The notes under the pieces are model-generated. The model saw nothing but the letters and a program-made list of their open reading frames with translations. It was not told where the DNA came from and did no database searches. A program made the position numbers and the translations under genes. 64,000 nt of DNA, taken from positions 36,509 to 100,508 of the forward strand of contig JAMCQL010000024.1 of assembly GCA_023381615.1 (NCBI GenBank), given 5' to 3'. This stretch comes from Bacteroidota bacterium. Its GTDB lineage: Bacteria > Bacteroidota > Ignavibacteria > Kryptoniales > JAKASW01. This document shows positions 1-11,969 of the stretch, one piece after another; the stretch's first letter is position 1, and each line of letters opens with the position of its first letter.

Positions 1-1380
1 TGAATTAATATTGCTGAACTTCATCCCTTCTGGTACCGGTTCGGAGCGAGATTGCAGATATTCCGTAAGCACAGTTGCTTCGGCTTCAGTTCCGCACCAA
101 GGCGGCATAAAGAAATGCGCTTTATCGAGATGGGTAACAACGGTATGAATCATACCCTTACTCCATCCCCTCGTCAGCTCCGCGACGCCGGAAAATCCTC
201 TTGTAGAATGACAGTCGTTACAGTGATATTGAAAAAGGACTTCGCCGACTTTTATCTGATCGCTCGCGGGAAGTTGCAGTAATTTGTTGCCGTCAATATT
301 GCCATCTGTTCCGAAGACCTGCGGGTAGTGCGCTTTCATAAAGGCTTTTGTCCACGTACCTCCGTTCAAGTAACCCGTAGCCTGCAGCTTGGGTATTTCG
401 GAAATGAGCACATTGTTGCCGGTGACATAGTTGTAAACAATGTAAGGCTTGCGCACGCCTTCGCGTATGAATTCGCCCGTGCCGGTCGCGGCGATGCCGA
501 TGACGAAGTAGAGGATCGCAAAGCCGGGATTGAGCCATCCGGGGTTTCTATAAGGACCGAAGTACAGCATGAAGAACACAACTGCTGACGCGGTGAAGAT
601 CAAAAGCGTCAAGATGTTCAAAGCGCTTGCGCCTGCAAGTGCCGCTTTTGCGCTCTCGGGAAGGTTCACGTACCACCATGCACCGCCAACAGTTACAAGC
701 GCAGCGCCGGCCATTGCCCACTTCGATGTTCGATTTTCTACAAGGGCGCGAAGCTGTGCGTTATCCTTTAATTTGAAAGCAGCATGTAGATAGATGTACA
801 GTGATGCTAAGAGAAGCGAGGCGCCTGAACGGGCAATGATCTGGGGAAACGTCTGAGGGTTGAAAAAAGCCACCCACATTCCCTTATCCGGTGTCCAGTT
901 GCCGATGTCGAGCTGGAAGGCAGTTATCGCGGTAATAAGAACAAGACTGATGTATGCAGAAACCGCGTATATCCAGCCAATAGTCTTGTGGACTTTCGGG
1001 TCAAGTCTTCCCCAGTAATAGTGGAAGATGAAAGCCGCGACGATCTCGAGCACAAAGAATACATATTCCATTGCCCAGCCGAAAACGAAGATGTGTATCA
1101 AAGCTTCGGTTGCGAGCGGGGAAGACAGCGAAATTGTCCACCAGATTCCCACTCCTGTTATTGCGCCAAAGACGACAGTGAGAAGAATGAAAAATAATGT
1201 GTGAGATCTTAAGTAATCAAGAAGTGATTTGTTGTTGACTTTGTAAGCGTAAGAAACTTCTCCGGCGAGAACGATGCCGCCCCCCACAGCATAGAGTGAG
1301 ACGAAGACGTGAATTGTAGCGATCATCGCAATCAACATCGGAGAAGTGAGACTTGGAACGTACCACCACGGATAGTGCAT
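1..1380 (-). CDS. Cytochrome bd-type oxidase subunit I with C-terminal c-heme domain (3' end off window)
   Basis: The 460 visible codons have no stop; the gene runs off the left edge. The N-terminus MHYPWWYVPSLTSPM is followed by a helix containing a conserved His (about H24, position of the heme b ligand H19 of E. coli CydA), then about eight further hydrophobic helices as in CydA. The C-terminal part leaves the membrane and carries one heme c motif, CNDCH at about residues 387-391, with the downstream Met-rich stretch FFMPPW as possible axial ligand. Classical CydA has no c-heme; bd-superfamily members of the OR-C type do. Start is the ATG at 1380 with GGAGG at 1386-1390. Likely reaction: oxygen reduction with cytochrome or quinol as donor (inferred). 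Subunit II is not in the window. Confidence 0.85.
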   Translation of the reverse strand, partial: MHYPWWYVPSLTSPMLIAMIATIHVFVSLYAVGGGIVLAGEVSYAYKVNNKSLLDYLRSHTLFFILLTVVFGAITGVGIWWTISLSSPLATEALIHIFVFGWAMEYVFFVLEIVAAFIFHYYWGRLDPKVHKTIGWIYAVSAYISLVLITAITAFQLDIGNWTPDKGMWVAFFNPQTFPQIIARSGASLLLASLYIYLHAAFKLKDNAQLRALVENRTSKWAMAGAALVTVGGAWWYVNLPESAKAALAGASALNILTLLIFTASAVVFFMLYFGPYRNPGWLNPGFAILYFVIGIAATGTGEFIREGVRKPYIVYNYVTGNNVLISEIPKLQATGYLNGGTWTKAFMKAHYPQVFGTDGNIDGNKLLQLPASDQIKVGEVLFQYHCNDCHSTRGFSGVAELTRGWSKGMIHTVVTHLDKAHFFMPPWCGTEAEATVLTEYLQSRSEPVPEGMKFSNINS

Positions 1381-1414
1381 TTAATCCTCCTGTACGATTT
1401 GGTTTTCGTATTTG

Positions 1415-1432
1415 TCCCGACGAAGGTCGGGA
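1415..1432. repeat. Short palindrome TCCCGAC-GAAG-GTCGGGA
   Basis: A perfect 7-bp stem with a 4-nt loop between the oxidase start and tRNA-Ser. The same TCCCGAC/GTCGGGA arms occur at 11832-11847 (inside pnp) and 38896-38917, so this looks like a dispersed palindromic repeat rather than a local terminator; no T-run follows on either strand. Confidence 0.55.
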
Positions 1433-1464
1433 TCCTTCGGAAAAGCGAGGTGAGAAAAGGAAAG

Positions 1465-1554
1465 CGGAGGGTGAGGGACTCGAACCCCCAGTCCCGATTT
1501 TATCGGGACGCCGGTTTTCAAGACCGGTGCATTAGCCAATTCTGCCAACCCTCC
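1465..1554 (-). tRNA. tRNA-Ser (anticodon UGA)
   Basis: Read on the minus strand: acceptor GGAGGGT pairs with ACCCTCC, anticodon stem CCGGT/ACCGG encloses loop CTTGAAA (anticodon TGA), a long type II variable arm GTCCCGAT-AAA-ATCGGGAC and a T arm with GGTTCGAGTCC. About 90 nt including the discriminator G; CCA is not encoded. It lies just upstream of, and on the same strand as, the oxidase gene. Confidence 0.95.
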
Positions 1555-1794
1555 AACTTATCGTACTAATTTACGAATCTGTCGCCCAAGTTGCAAAAAA
1601 CAGTTATTAGTCTGCTTCATAAACAACTTGAAGTTGTAGCTCAAGTAGACCCTCTTTTACATTTCCCCCTAATAGGTGAAAAAAGAAAGGGGGGTAAAGC
1701 CTTTGTCGCACCAAATGGGATATGTCCATTCATGGATTTATTTGATCTAATTTCTGAGACACGACACTATTAGGAAGACACCTTAACCGTCTTC

Positions 1795-2469
1795 TCATTT
1801 CATTATGCTCTTTGCTGTCTTCTGCTTTTTGTAAATGGCAAAATAAGACCCAAGCGGTAGTGGACGAGTAAACTCACCGGGTTTCAACCTTTTGAGTTCA
1901 ATCTGAATCTCTTCAGGGAACTGGTGAATATCAACTTCTCCAAGATAGCCGCCTCGTGTTCTTGAATTGGATAGTGAGAATTGCATTGCGACTGAGTCAA
2001 ACTCTTTCCCGGCTTGAAGAGCTGAGAAAACAGAGTCAGCTTCTGCGGCAGTTGAACAGACGATTTCCCAAAGTCTCATCATAACAGGTGCGAGATAGAT
2101 GACATGAGCAATCTGAGAGATCCTCAGTTGAACGGGTCTGCTGCCTAACATTGCAGGAGAATATTTCCATTGCAAAATGCTCTGTGCAGCCAGAGAGTCC
2201 CATTTTGCATCCCCGCTTGAATTTTCCAATTCAACTTGTTTCACCGACCCATCTTTACCTATAAGTAAGTTCAACTTCAGATAGAAATTCTTTGAGTCCA
2301 CGTTCGATGGCAGCGTCGGAAGCGAAGTTTTTGCGATAAGAGTCGGTGGAGTCAACCTTGGCTCCATCTTCATTGCGGATGAACAGTCTAAAAAAATGGT
2401 CGAGAAGAGTAATAACGAGAAAGGCATTAACCATTGGGTGATTTTCGAAGGTTTACATTTTACTATCAT
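1795..2469 (-). CDS. Lipoprotein-like TonB C-terminal domain / parvulin (PpiC) fusion
   Basis: About 224 residues from the ATG at 2469 (an in-frame TTG lies upstream at 2502 but has no better ribosome site). Hydrophobic N-terminus ending in FLDCSS suggests a signal or a poor lipobox. Middle part (LLIGKDGSVKQVELENSSG ... ILQWKYSPA ... PVQLRISQ) matches the TonB C-terminal fold found in envelope proteins. The last ~85 residues look like a parvulin peptidyl-prolyl isomerase: a helix with AGKEFDSVAMQFS, then RGGYLGEV, LKPGEFTRPL and SYFAIYK. The PPIase portion lacks an obvious catalytic His/Cys set at its beginning, so it may be a folding or binding module. Function unknown; probably periplasmic. 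Stands alone, convergent to nothing close. Confidence 0.65.
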   Translation of the reverse strand: MIVKCKPSKITQWLMPFSLLLFSTIFLDCSSAMKMEPRLTPPTLIAKTSLPTLPSNVDSKNFYLKLNLLIGKDGSVKQVELENSSGDAKWDSLAAQSILQWKYSPAMLGSRPVQLRISQIAHVIYLAPVMMRLWEIVCSTAAEADSVFSALQAGKEFDSVAMQFSLSNSRTRGGYLGEVDIHQFPEEIQIELKRLKPGEFTRPLPLGSYFAIYKKQKTAKSIMK

Positions 2470-2570
2470 CTTAACTTTACGAAAAGATGGTGTTGAAGTC
2501 AAGCTGGTGGAAGGACGAGTTTACCCCAAATGCCATGAGATTTGAAAATTTGGTCTTAACCTCCCCTTAG

Positions 2571-2593
2571 TCCCCTCCTTGTCAAGGAGGGGA
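2571..2593. repeat. Perfect 10-bp palindrome (TCCCCTCCTT-GTC-AAGGAGGGGA)
   Basis: Stem of 10 bp with 3-nt loop in the 350-bp gap between the TonB/PpiC gene and rimP. Flanking sequence continues with further C-rich/G-rich complementarity (CCTCCCC...GGGGTGG). No T-run, so likely an interspersed palindrome. The rest of 2503-2760 shows no gene I can support. Confidence 0.5.
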
Positions 2594-2760
2594 TAAAGGG
2601 GTGGTTGATTCGTGATGATCTTAGTAGGCTTATCTTACAACTTGAGTTAGATCCTATGTCGATTTCCACGAGGTCCTGTCGATCGTAATCAAAATGGGTA
2701 AACTCGCTGGTGGAACCGCCGTGTTGGAGGAGAGAAAAAGGGTTGAAAAAGTGGAGACTC

Positions 2761-2783
2761 GGAGCTATATTTTATATAGCTCC
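2761..2783 (+). promoter_or_regulatory. Hairpin 1 of the rimP-nusA leader
   Basis: GGAGCTATAT-TTT-ATATAGCTCC, a perfect 10-bp stem with a three-base loop, placed 7 nt before the terminator hairpin and 43 nt before the rimP start. Tandem hairpins in this position suggest transcription attenuation of the operon. Confidence 0.6.
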
Positions 2784-2789
2784 GACGCT

Positions 2790-2818
2790 TAGCCCGGAAA
2801 TCCTGGGCTATTTTTTTT
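2790..2818 (+). terminator. Intrinsic terminator in the rimP-nusA leader
   Basis: TAGCCC-GG-AAAT-CC-T-GGGCTA followed directly by eight T residues. It sits 8 nt before the rimP ATG, inside what should be the 5' leader, so it is an attenuator candidate rather than the end of an upstream gene (the neighbour upstream is on the other strand). In E. coli the nusA operon is also controlled by termination upstream of and within it, partly by NusA itself. Confidence 0.8.
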
Positions 2819-2825
2819 AGAGGAC

Positions 2826-3302
2826 ATGGAAAAAAGCGAAAAAATAGAAAAATTGAAAGCATTGCTGATCCCGGCAATTGAGAATCATAGTGCATTTTTA
2901 GTTGACATCGCTCTCAAAGACGAGGGGAGAAAGCAATTAGTGGAAGTGTTCTGCGAAACGGAAAAGGGAATCACGATCAACCAGTGTGCTGATATAAGCA
3001 GGGAGATCCTCCCGCTGATCGATTCATCAGAAGTTCTCGGCGATAATTTCCGGTTGGAGGTTTCTTCTCCGGGTGTCGGAGTTCCGCTCATAGATAGGCG
3101 GCAATACAAGAGCAATGTAGGAAGGCTTATGTCCGTAAAATATCGCGACGGTGCGGAGATCAAACAGGCCGAAGGCGATTTGACGGAATTGAATGAGGAA
3201 AAGATTGTTTTGTCCACAGGATCCTTCGGAAAAACAGAAGCGACTTCGATGGAACTTGGATTTGATTCGATAATTGAAGCAAGAGTAAAAATAAGATGGT
3301 GA
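2826..3302 (+). CDS. rimP: Ribosome maturation factor RimP
   Basis: 158 residues. RimP assists assembly of the 30S subunit. The sequence has the family's N-terminal alpha/beta domain (LVDIALKDEGRKQLVEVF, then ITINQCADISREI) with the conserved LEVSSPGVGVPL turn near residue 84, and a C-terminal SH3-like domain (GRLMSVKYRDG ... IVLSTG). First gene of the translation operon; followed by nusA 11 nt later. Starts at ATG 2826 right behind the leader terminator, with a weak AGAGGAC ribosome site. Confidence 0.95.
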   Translation: MEKSEKIEKLKALLIPAIENHSAFLVDIALKDEGRKQLVEVFCETEKGITINQCADISREILPLIDSSEVLGDNFRLEVSSPGVGVPLIDRRQYKSNVGRLMSVKYRDGAEIKQAEGDLTELNEEKIVLSTGSFGKTEATSMELGFDSIIEARVKIRW

Positions 3303-3313
3303 TAGGAGGATAA

Positions 3314-4624
3314 ATGCACGCTGAGAAAAGTGAAATTATATCTGCCGCAGCAGAAATTGCTAAAGAAAAAGGTATAGATAAAGAAGTCGTTTCGCAAATT
3401 CTTGAAGAAGTCTTTTCCGGCATCGTGAAGAAAAAATATGGAGAGGACGTCGAGACGGACATCGTCACGAACGTTGACCGCGGCGACATAGAAATTTTTG
3501 TCATTAAGACCATCGTGGAACAGGTTGAGAATCCTGCAAAAGAAATTAGCCTCGAAACGCTGAAACAGAAGGAGCCGGATAGCGAGTTTGAAGTAGGTGA
3601 CCAGTATCCCGAGGAAATTCCCACCAAGGAACTCGGCAGGCGCCTTGTAGTTTTTGCAAGACAAACATTTTTGCAGCGTCTGCACGAATACGAGAAGAAT
3701 GTAATCTACGACGAATACAATAAGATGATCGGTGAAATTGTTGTCGGAGAGATCTATCAGGTGAAGCGCGATTTCATCCTCGTGAATCATAACCGTCGTG
3801 AGCTGTTTCTCCCGCGCGCCGAGCAGATTTCCAACGAGCACTACAGAAAGAATTCTACAATTCGCGCGGTAGTTAAAGAAGTGCGAAAGGGATTATCCGG
3901 TCCGCAGGTGATCATATCCAGAGCCGATCCGATGTTTCTGAAAAAATTGTTTGAGATGGAAATTCCTGAAATTTTCGACGCCGTTGTCGAGATAAGAGCG
4001 ATAGCGCGCGATCCCGGCAAGAGAGCGAAAGTTGCAGTTCTCTCGACCGATTCGAGGGTTGATGCTGTCGGCGCATGTGTTGGGATGAAGGGAGTCAGAA
4101 TTCATTCTATCGTCCGCGAGTTGAACAACGAAAATATAGACGTGCTTCTCTTTTCGGATGAGCCGGCATTGTTTGTCGAGCGCTCGCTTACGCCGGCGAA
4201 AGTCACCCGTGTCAAAGTTGATCTCGAGAATCGGAAGGCCCAGGTTTGGGTCGATACGAATCAAGAGTCGGTCGCAATCGGGAAAGAGGGGATCAACGTA
4301 AAGCTCGCTTCGCGGTTAACCGGCTTTGATATCGACCTTATGAGAGAGGGTGCGGTGCCTGAATCCAAAGGCGGCCCGGCGCGAGAGAAGCCGGAAGCAG
4401 AGATGTATGACATCGATTTGTCCGAATTTAAGGAAGAGCTTGGCGAGGAACTCCTGACGAAATTCCTCGATGCTGGTTACCTGACCGCGAGAAACGTCCT
4501 TGAGGCAACCGAAGAAGAGATTAAGATGGATGTTGATGTTCCTGATGAAGAGATTGCAAAGATAAAAGAAATGATGCGCAAGGAACTTGAAGAGGAACCC
4601 GAAAACGAATCTCAGGACGAATAG
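3314..4624 (+). CDS. nusA: Transcription termination/antitermination factor NusA
   Basis: 436 residues. Binds RNA polymerase and nascent RNA, affecting pausing, termination and antitermination. N-terminal RNAP-binding domain (1 to ~130), S1 domain (~140-205, [20 protein letters not shown]), two KH domains (~230-350) with the GMKG and GKEG turns, and a short C-terminal helix-hairpin-helix piece ([16 protein letters not shown]) ending in an acidic tail [11 protein letters not shown]. Preceded by AGGAGG at 3304. Shorter than E. coli NusA (495 residues), which has two full C-terminal acidic repeats. May autoregulate the operon through the leader terminator (inference). Confidence 0.97.
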   Translation: MHAEKSEIISAAAEIAKEKGIDKEVVSQILEEVFSGIVKKKYGEDVETDIVTNVDRGDIEIFVIKTIVEQVENPAKEISLETLKQKEPDSEFEVGDQYPEEIPTKELGRRLVVFARQTFLQRLHEYEKNVIYDEYNKMIGEIVVGEIYQVKRDFILVNHNRRELFLPRAEQISNEHYRKNSTIRAVVKEVRKGLSGPQVIISRADPMFLKKLFEMEIPEIFDAVVEIRAIARDPGKRAKVAVLSTDSRVDAVGACVGMKGVRIHSIVRELNNENIDVLLFSDEPALFVERSLTPAKVTRVKVDLENRKAQVWVDTNQESVAIGKEGINVKLASRLTGFDIDLMREGAVPESKGGPAREKPEAEMYDIDLSEFKEELGEELLTKFLDAGYLTARNVLEATEEEIKMDVDVPDEEIAKIKEMMRKELEEEPENESQDE

Positions 4625-4650
4625 ATCCTAAAGAAAGGCTATTTTTCAGC

Positions 4651-7443
<2,793 letters not shown>

Positions 7444-7478
7444 ATTTGATGCTGTGGGAAGGAAGGAGAGATGTTGAA

Positions 7479-7847
7479 ATGTCTGTGAGAACTGAGAAAG
7501 TCGGACATCTCATAAAAGAAGAGATCAGCCTGCTTGTCGAGCGCGATTATCGCACTTCGGAGATGGGTTTCATGACGATCACTAAAGTGTCGATGTCTCC
7601 GGATCTGCGGCTTGCAAGAATTTATGTCAGCGTTTTTGGCGACGCTAAGACAAAAGAGAGAACGCTTTTTTTGTTGAACGAAGCCAAGAAAGATATCCGG
7701 CAATTTATCGGCAGTAAAGTAAGACTGAAATTCACGCCGGAGATCGCATTTTTCATTGACGATACAATGGACTACGTCGCTAATATAGAAGAATTACTGA
7801 AGAAGACTCATCAGAAAGATGCTGTGGACGAGAACGATGGTAAATGA
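7479..7847 (+). CDS. rbfA: Ribosome-binding factor A
   Basis: 122 residues from ATG 7479 (AAGGAGAG at 7463-7470 gives good spacing). An in-frame ATG at 7440 overlapping the infB stop would add 13 unrelated residues and lacks a ribosome site, so I prefer 7479. RbfA is a KH-type 30S maturation factor; the family core is visible as MGFMTITKVSMSPDLRLARIYVSV and the C-terminal helix LRLKF/PEIAFFIDD. Overlaps truB by a few codons. Confidence 0.95.
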   Translation: MSVRTEKVGHLIKEEISLLVERDYRTSEMGFMTITKVSMSPDLRLARIYVSVFGDAKTKERTLFLLNEAKKDIRQFIGSKVRLKFTPEIAFFIDDTMDYVANIEELLKKTHQKDAVDENDGK

Positions 7848-8499
7848 AATCGGCAGCATAATGTCTGTTTACAAACCGAAAGGCATGACTTCTTTCGAAG
7901 TCGTGCGGGCAGTGCGTCACGAATTGAAGTTGAAGAAAGTCGGTCATGCCGGAACTCTCGATCCGTTGGCAGAAGGACTGCTGATCCTTCTTACCGGCAG
8001 TAAGACGAAATTGATGGACGATTTTTTGAAATTTGACAAAGAATATCTGGCGACACTGAAACTTGGCGTCATTTCAAAGAGTCACGATCTGGAAACAGAA
8101 GTTGTCGAGCAAAAGGCCGAAGTGAATTTCTCCGAGGAAAAAATCGCAGAGGTATTGAGAAAATTCACCGGTAAAATAGAGCAAGTGCCTCCGGATTATT
8201 CGGCAGCCTGGGTCGGCGGAAAACGCGCATATCATTTAGCAAGACGCGGAATCGAATTCGAACTGAAGCCCAAAGTTGTTACGATAAGCGAAATGCAAAT
8301 CGAAAGCTTTCTCCCGCCGCTTCTTAAACTGCGGATCGTTTGTTCCAGCGGTACTTACGTTCGCAGTCTTGCCAGAGATATTGGGGAAGAACTCGGATGC
8401 GGTGCGGTTCTCACGGAACTTGTGCGAACCCGGATCGGTTCTTACAAAGCCGAGGAAGCTGTGAAGCTTGATGAACTAAAATTGAGATACGCCGCATGA
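7837..8499 (+). CDS. truB: tRNA pseudouridine-55 synthase
   Basis: About 220 residues. Makes pseudouridine 55 in the T loop of tRNAs. Hallmarks: YKPKGMTSFEVV at the N-terminus, the catalytic Asp in KVGHAGTLDPLAEG (about residue 42), YLATLKLG, and the CSSGTYVRSLARDIG loop. Two in-frame starts are plausible: ATG 7837 inside the rbfA end, or ATG 7861 directly before the conserved MSVYKPKG. Shorter than E. coli TruB because the C-terminal PUA domain is absent. Confidence 0.95.
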   Translation: MVNEIGSIMSVYKPKGMTSFEVVRAVRHELKLKKVGHAGTLDPLAEGLLILLTGSKTKLMDDFLKFDKEYLATLKLGVISKSHDLETEVVEQKAEVNFSEEKIAEVLRKFTGKIEQVPPDYSAAWVGGKRAYHLARRGIEFELKPKVVTISEMQIESFLPPLLKLRIVCSSGTYVRSLARDIGEELGCGAVLTELVRTRIGSYKAEEAVKLDELKLRYAA

Positions 8500-9437
8500 T
8501 CCGTTATTCGCTCGACGATATTACCTTCGACCCGCAATCTGTCGTAACCGTCGGTACATTCGATGGAATGCATGTTGCCCATCAGAAGGTGTTGGAGACT
8601 CTTGCCGAGAAAGCGGAAGCTATCGGGAGCCGGAGCGTTGTAATCACATTCAAGCCGCATCCGCAGGAAATACTTGGTAAGAAAAAGGTCGGGCTTTTGA
8701 TGACCGAAGAAGATCGCGTGCAAATGATGAGCGACGCAGGCATCGATGAGATTTGTCTGCTGAAGTTTGACCGCGACTTTTCTCTTATTACCGCGGAAGA
8801 TTTTCTCGTTAAACTTGTCTATGAGAAAATTGGCTTGCACGAATTAGTGCTTGGGTATAATCACACTTTCGGTCGCGGTGCGCAGGGAACGGTGGAGTTC
8901 GCCCGCAAAGTTGGCGACAGAGTGGGATTCAAGGTTGATTTTGTAGAAGCTGTTTTGATTGACGATAAAAAAGTCTCAAGTTCCAACATCAGAAAACTCT
9001 TGAAAGAAAATAATCTTGCGCTCGCAAACAAGATGCTGGGCAGACCATATTACGTGGAAGGTTTCGTAATCCGCGGGGATGGAAGAGGCAAGCTGCTCGG
9101 TTACCCGACTGCGAATCTAAAACTCGTCGATGAACGGCTGTTGATCCCTTCCTTCGGAGTTTACATAGCGGAAATAGCAACGGAAGGAAACAAGTTCGTT
9201 GGGCTTGCGAGCATCGGCGTGCGTCCAACGTTTCAGGACGGCGGAGTCACGACCTTGGAAGTTTGGATTTCCGATTTCGATAAAGATATCTACGGCAAGC
9301 GCATAAAAGTCTCATTTATTCGCAGACTGCGAGATGAATTGAAGTTTGATTCTGCCGATCATCTTATTGCGCAGATGGATCAGGACAGAAAAGCGTTGAA
9401 TGAGTTTTTGGTTAAAACAGTCAACAAACAAAAATAG
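8496..9437 (+). CDS. ribF: Bifunctional riboflavin kinase / FAD synthetase
   Basis: 313 residues. Converts riboflavin to FMN and then FAD. The N-terminal nucleotidyltransferase half has [13 protein letters not shown] and the [12 protein letters not shown] stretch; the C-terminal kinase half begins around residue 185 with the [18 protein letters not shown] loop and ends [20 protein letters not shown]. Overlaps truB by four bases (ATGA), consistent with translational coupling. Confidence 0.97.
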   Translation: MIRYSLDDITFDPQSVVTVGTFDGMHVAHQKVLETLAEKAEAIGSRSVVITFKPHPQEILGKKKVGLLMTEEDRVQMMSDAGIDEICLLKFDRDFSLITAEDFLVKLVYEKIGLHELVLGYNHTFGRGAQGTVEFARKVGDRVGFKVDFVEAVLIDDKKVSSSNIRKLLKENNLALANKMLGRPYYVEGFVIRGDGRGKLLGYPTANLKLVDERLLIPSFGVYIAEIATEGNKFVGLASIGVRPTFQDGGVTTLEVWISDFDKDIYGKRIKVSFIRRLRDELKFDSADHLIAQMDQDRKALNEFLVKTVNKQK

Positions 9438-9448
9438 GAGTTTTAAGA

Positions 9449-9718
9449 ATGCCTTTAACGAAAGAACAAAAGCAGGAAATTATTAAGAAGTACGGTAAAG
9501 CGGGAAACGATTCGGGAAGCGCCGAAGTCCAGATCGCCATTTTGACCGAGCGGATAAACGAACTCTCCCCCCATTTTGAGAGTCACAAGAAAGACCACCA
9601 TTCGCGCGCGGGTTTGCTGAAGATGGTCGGAAAGCGCCGTCGACTTTTGGGATATCTGCAATCGAGAAATGTCGAGCGTTACCGGAAAATTGTCGAGGAA
9701 TTGCACCTCAGAAAGTAA
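9449..9718 (+). CDS. rpsO: 30S ribosomal protein S15
   Basis: 89 residues, the usual length. Binds the 16S rRNA central domain. Typical segments: [47 protein letters not shown] precedes the ATG at a spacing of 8. Sits between ribF and pnp, as in very many bacteria. Confidence 0.98.
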   Translation: MPLTKEQKQEIIKKYGKAGNDSGSAEVQIAILTERINELSPHFESHKKDHHSRAGLLKMVGKRRRLLGYLQSRNVERYRKIVEELHLRK

Positions 9719-9735
9719 AACGAAAAGGATAAACG

Positions 9736-11907
9736 ATGGAAGGTTTTGTATTTAAAGAAATTGAAATTGGCGGCAGGAAGCTTTCGATAGAGACGGGTCG
9801 GTTTGCCAAACAGGCGAGCGGTGCCGTAATGGTTCGGTACGCCGACACACTCTTGCTCGCGACAGTAGTTGCGGCCGAGAAAATGATCGAAGGCACCGAT
9901 TTTATTCCGCTTTCGGTTGAATACCGCGAGAAGACTGCTGCAGCCGGAAAATTTCCGGGCGGATTTATAAAGCGTGAAGGAAGACCGAACGAGAAAGAAG
10001 TCCTCTCTGCGCGTTTGATCGATAGGCCGATCCGACCTCTCTTTCCGAAGGGATGGCGGTATGAGACTCAGGTTGTGGCGACGGTTTTTTCCTTTGACGG
10101 TGAAAACGACAGCGACGTCCTCGGCGCGATCGGCGCTTCCACTGCGTTGATGATTTCAGATATACCGTTTGACGGACCGATTGCCGAAGTCAGAATCGGA
10201 AGAGCCGGCGGTCAGTATGTTGTGAACCCGTTGATATCCCAGCTCGAGAAGAGCGATATGGATTTGACGGTTGCCGGCACAGAGGACTCGATCGTTATGG
10301 TCGAGGGAGAGGCAAGAGAGATCTCGGAATCGGAGATGATCGGCGCTCTGGAATTCGCGCATAAGTATATCAAAGAAATCGTAGCACTGCAAAAGGAATT
10401 CGCCGCGCTTGTAGGCAGGACAAAACGCACGGTCAAGGTGGAAGAGGTTAACGAAGCGCTTGTTGCGGATGTAAAATCGCTTGCTTACAATCGCATACGC
10501 GAGTTAAACAGAATGGTTGTGAAAAAGGCAGAGCGAAGCGACCGCACAAAGGCGATCAAGGAAGATGTTTTACTCGCTCTCGCAGAAAAATACCCGGAGC
10601 AAGCGGAGAAGATTAGCGAAGTCCTTCACGATATCGAGCGCGAGGATATGCGCCAGATGATCTTGAAAGAAGGGCGCAGGCTGGATGGAAGAGGGTACAA
10701 AGACGTTCGTCCGATTGCCTGCGAAGTCGGCCTTCTTCCGAGAACCCACGGTTCTGCGCTCTTCACAAGAGGTGAGACGCAAAGCTTAACTTCGGTCACT
10801 CTCGGAACGAAGTTAGATGAGCAGACCATCGACGGCCTGCTTCCGGAATCTTCGAAGCGATTCATGCTGCACTACAATTTCCCCGGCTACAGCGTCGGCG
10901 AAGTTGCACGAATGAGCGGGCCGGGACGAAGGGAAATCGGCCACGGAAATCTTGCCGAGCGAGCGCTGAAGAATCTCGTGCTCGGCGAAAAAGAATTTCC
11001 GTATACAGTCAGAATTGTATCGGATATACTTGAGTCCAACGGTTCGTCTTCTATGGCGACAGTCTGCGCCGGCTCATTGGCGCTGATGGATGCCGGCGTT
11101 CCGATAGCGAAGTCGGTCGCTGGAATTGCGATGGGACTCATCAAAGAAGGCGGCGACGTAGCTGTCATTACCGATATCCTCGGCAATGAAGATCACCTTG
11201 GCGACATGGACTTCAAAGTCGCAGGAACACGCGACGGAATTACTGCTTTCCAGATGGACATAAAAATACGCGGCATCTCCTTCGAGATCATGGCTCGCGC
11301 GCTTGCGCAGGCGAAGGAAGGAAGATATCACATCCTTGGTATAATGGAACAGACAATTTCTGAACCTCGCAAAGAGCTTTCGCCCTTCGCACCAAGGATG
11401 ACAACGATGAAGATACCTATTGACATGATTGGCGCCGTGATCGGACCCGGTGGAAAAGTCATTAAGAATATTGTTCAGCAAACCGGAGCCGAGGTCAATA
11501 TCGAAGACGATGGTTCCGTCGTGATTGCGGCGGTCTCTTCAGAGTCGAGCGATAAGGCAAGAGAAATGATCGAGCGCCTTGTTGAATCGCCGGAGGTTGG
11601 AAAAGTCTATAAAGGAACCGTGAAGCGTCTTATGGATTTCGGTGCCTTTGTGGAATTCTTGCCCGGGAAAGAAGGGCTGCTTCATATTTCGCAGATCGAC
11701 CACAAGCGCGTAAACAAGGTCGAAGATGTCTTCAAAGTCGGCGATGAAGTCGAAGTAAAGTTGATGGAAAAGGACGATATGGGAAGATACAACTTGAGCC
11801 GGAAGGTTTTGATTGAGAATCCCAATCCTCATCCCGACGAGTCGGGAGAGGAACGCGACTCTCAACATCGGCACTCCGATCACTCCCGAAGAGGCCCGCG
11901 AAGATAG
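9736..11907 (+). CDS. pnp: Polyribonucleotide nucleotidyltransferase (PNPase)
   Basis: 723 residues. 3'-5' phosphorolytic exoribonuclease. Two RNase PH domains, the second with FTRGETQSLTSVTLG and the acidic DILGNEDHLGDMDFKVAG active site, then a KH domain (VIGPGGKVIKNI) and an S1 domain (GKVYKGTVKRLMDFGAFVEF). The final ~25 residues are low-complexity (PHPDESGEERDSQHRHS) and are partly encoded by the palindrome at 11832-11847. Last gene of the translation operon. Confidence 0.98.
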   Translation: MEGFVFKEIEIGGRKLSIETGRFAKQASGAVMVRYADTLLLATVVAAEKMIEGTDFIPLSVEYREKTAAAGKFPGGFIKREGRPNEKEVLSARLIDRPIRPLFPKGWRYETQVVATVFSFDGENDSDVLGAIGASTALMISDIPFDGPIAEVRIGRAGGQYVVNPLISQLEKSDMDLTVAGTEDSIVMVEGEAREISESEMIGALEFAHKYIKEIVALQKEFAALVGRTKRTVKVEEVNEALVADVKSLAYNRIRELNRMVVKKAERSDRTKAIKEDVLLALAEKYPEQAEKISEVLHDIEREDMRQMILKEGRRLDGRGYKDVRPIACEVGLLPRTHGSALFTRGETQSLTSVTLGTKLDEQTIDGLLPESSKRFMLHYNFPGYSVGEVARMSGPGRREIGHGNLAERALKNLVLGEKEFPYTVRIVSDILESNGSSSMATVCAGSLALMDAGVPIAKSVAGIAMGLIKEGGDVAVITDILGNEDHLGDMDFKVAGTRDGITAFQMDIKIRGISFEIMARALAQAKEGRYHILGIMEQTISEPRKELSPFAPRMTTMKIPIDMIGAVIGPGGKVIKNIVQQTGAEVNIEDDGSVVIAAVSSESSDKAREMIERLVESPEVGKVYKGTVKRLMDFGAFVEFLPGKEGLLHISQIDHKRVNKVEDVFKVGDEVEVKLMEKDDMGRYNLSRKVLIENPNPHPDESGEERDSQHRHSDHSRRGPRR
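11832..11847. repeat. TCCCGAC-GA-GTCGGGA palindrome within the pnp 3' end
   Basis: Perfect 7-bp inverted repeat inside the coding region, read as the residues PDESG. The same arms occur between genes at 1415 and 38896, suggesting insertion of a dispersed palindrome into the tolerant C-terminal tail. Confidence 0.55.
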
Positions 11908-11969
11908 AAGGTCAAGACGCAAATTTTATTCGTTGTTTTTTCTGTTTTAGTTTTATAAGTTTTCTTCGA

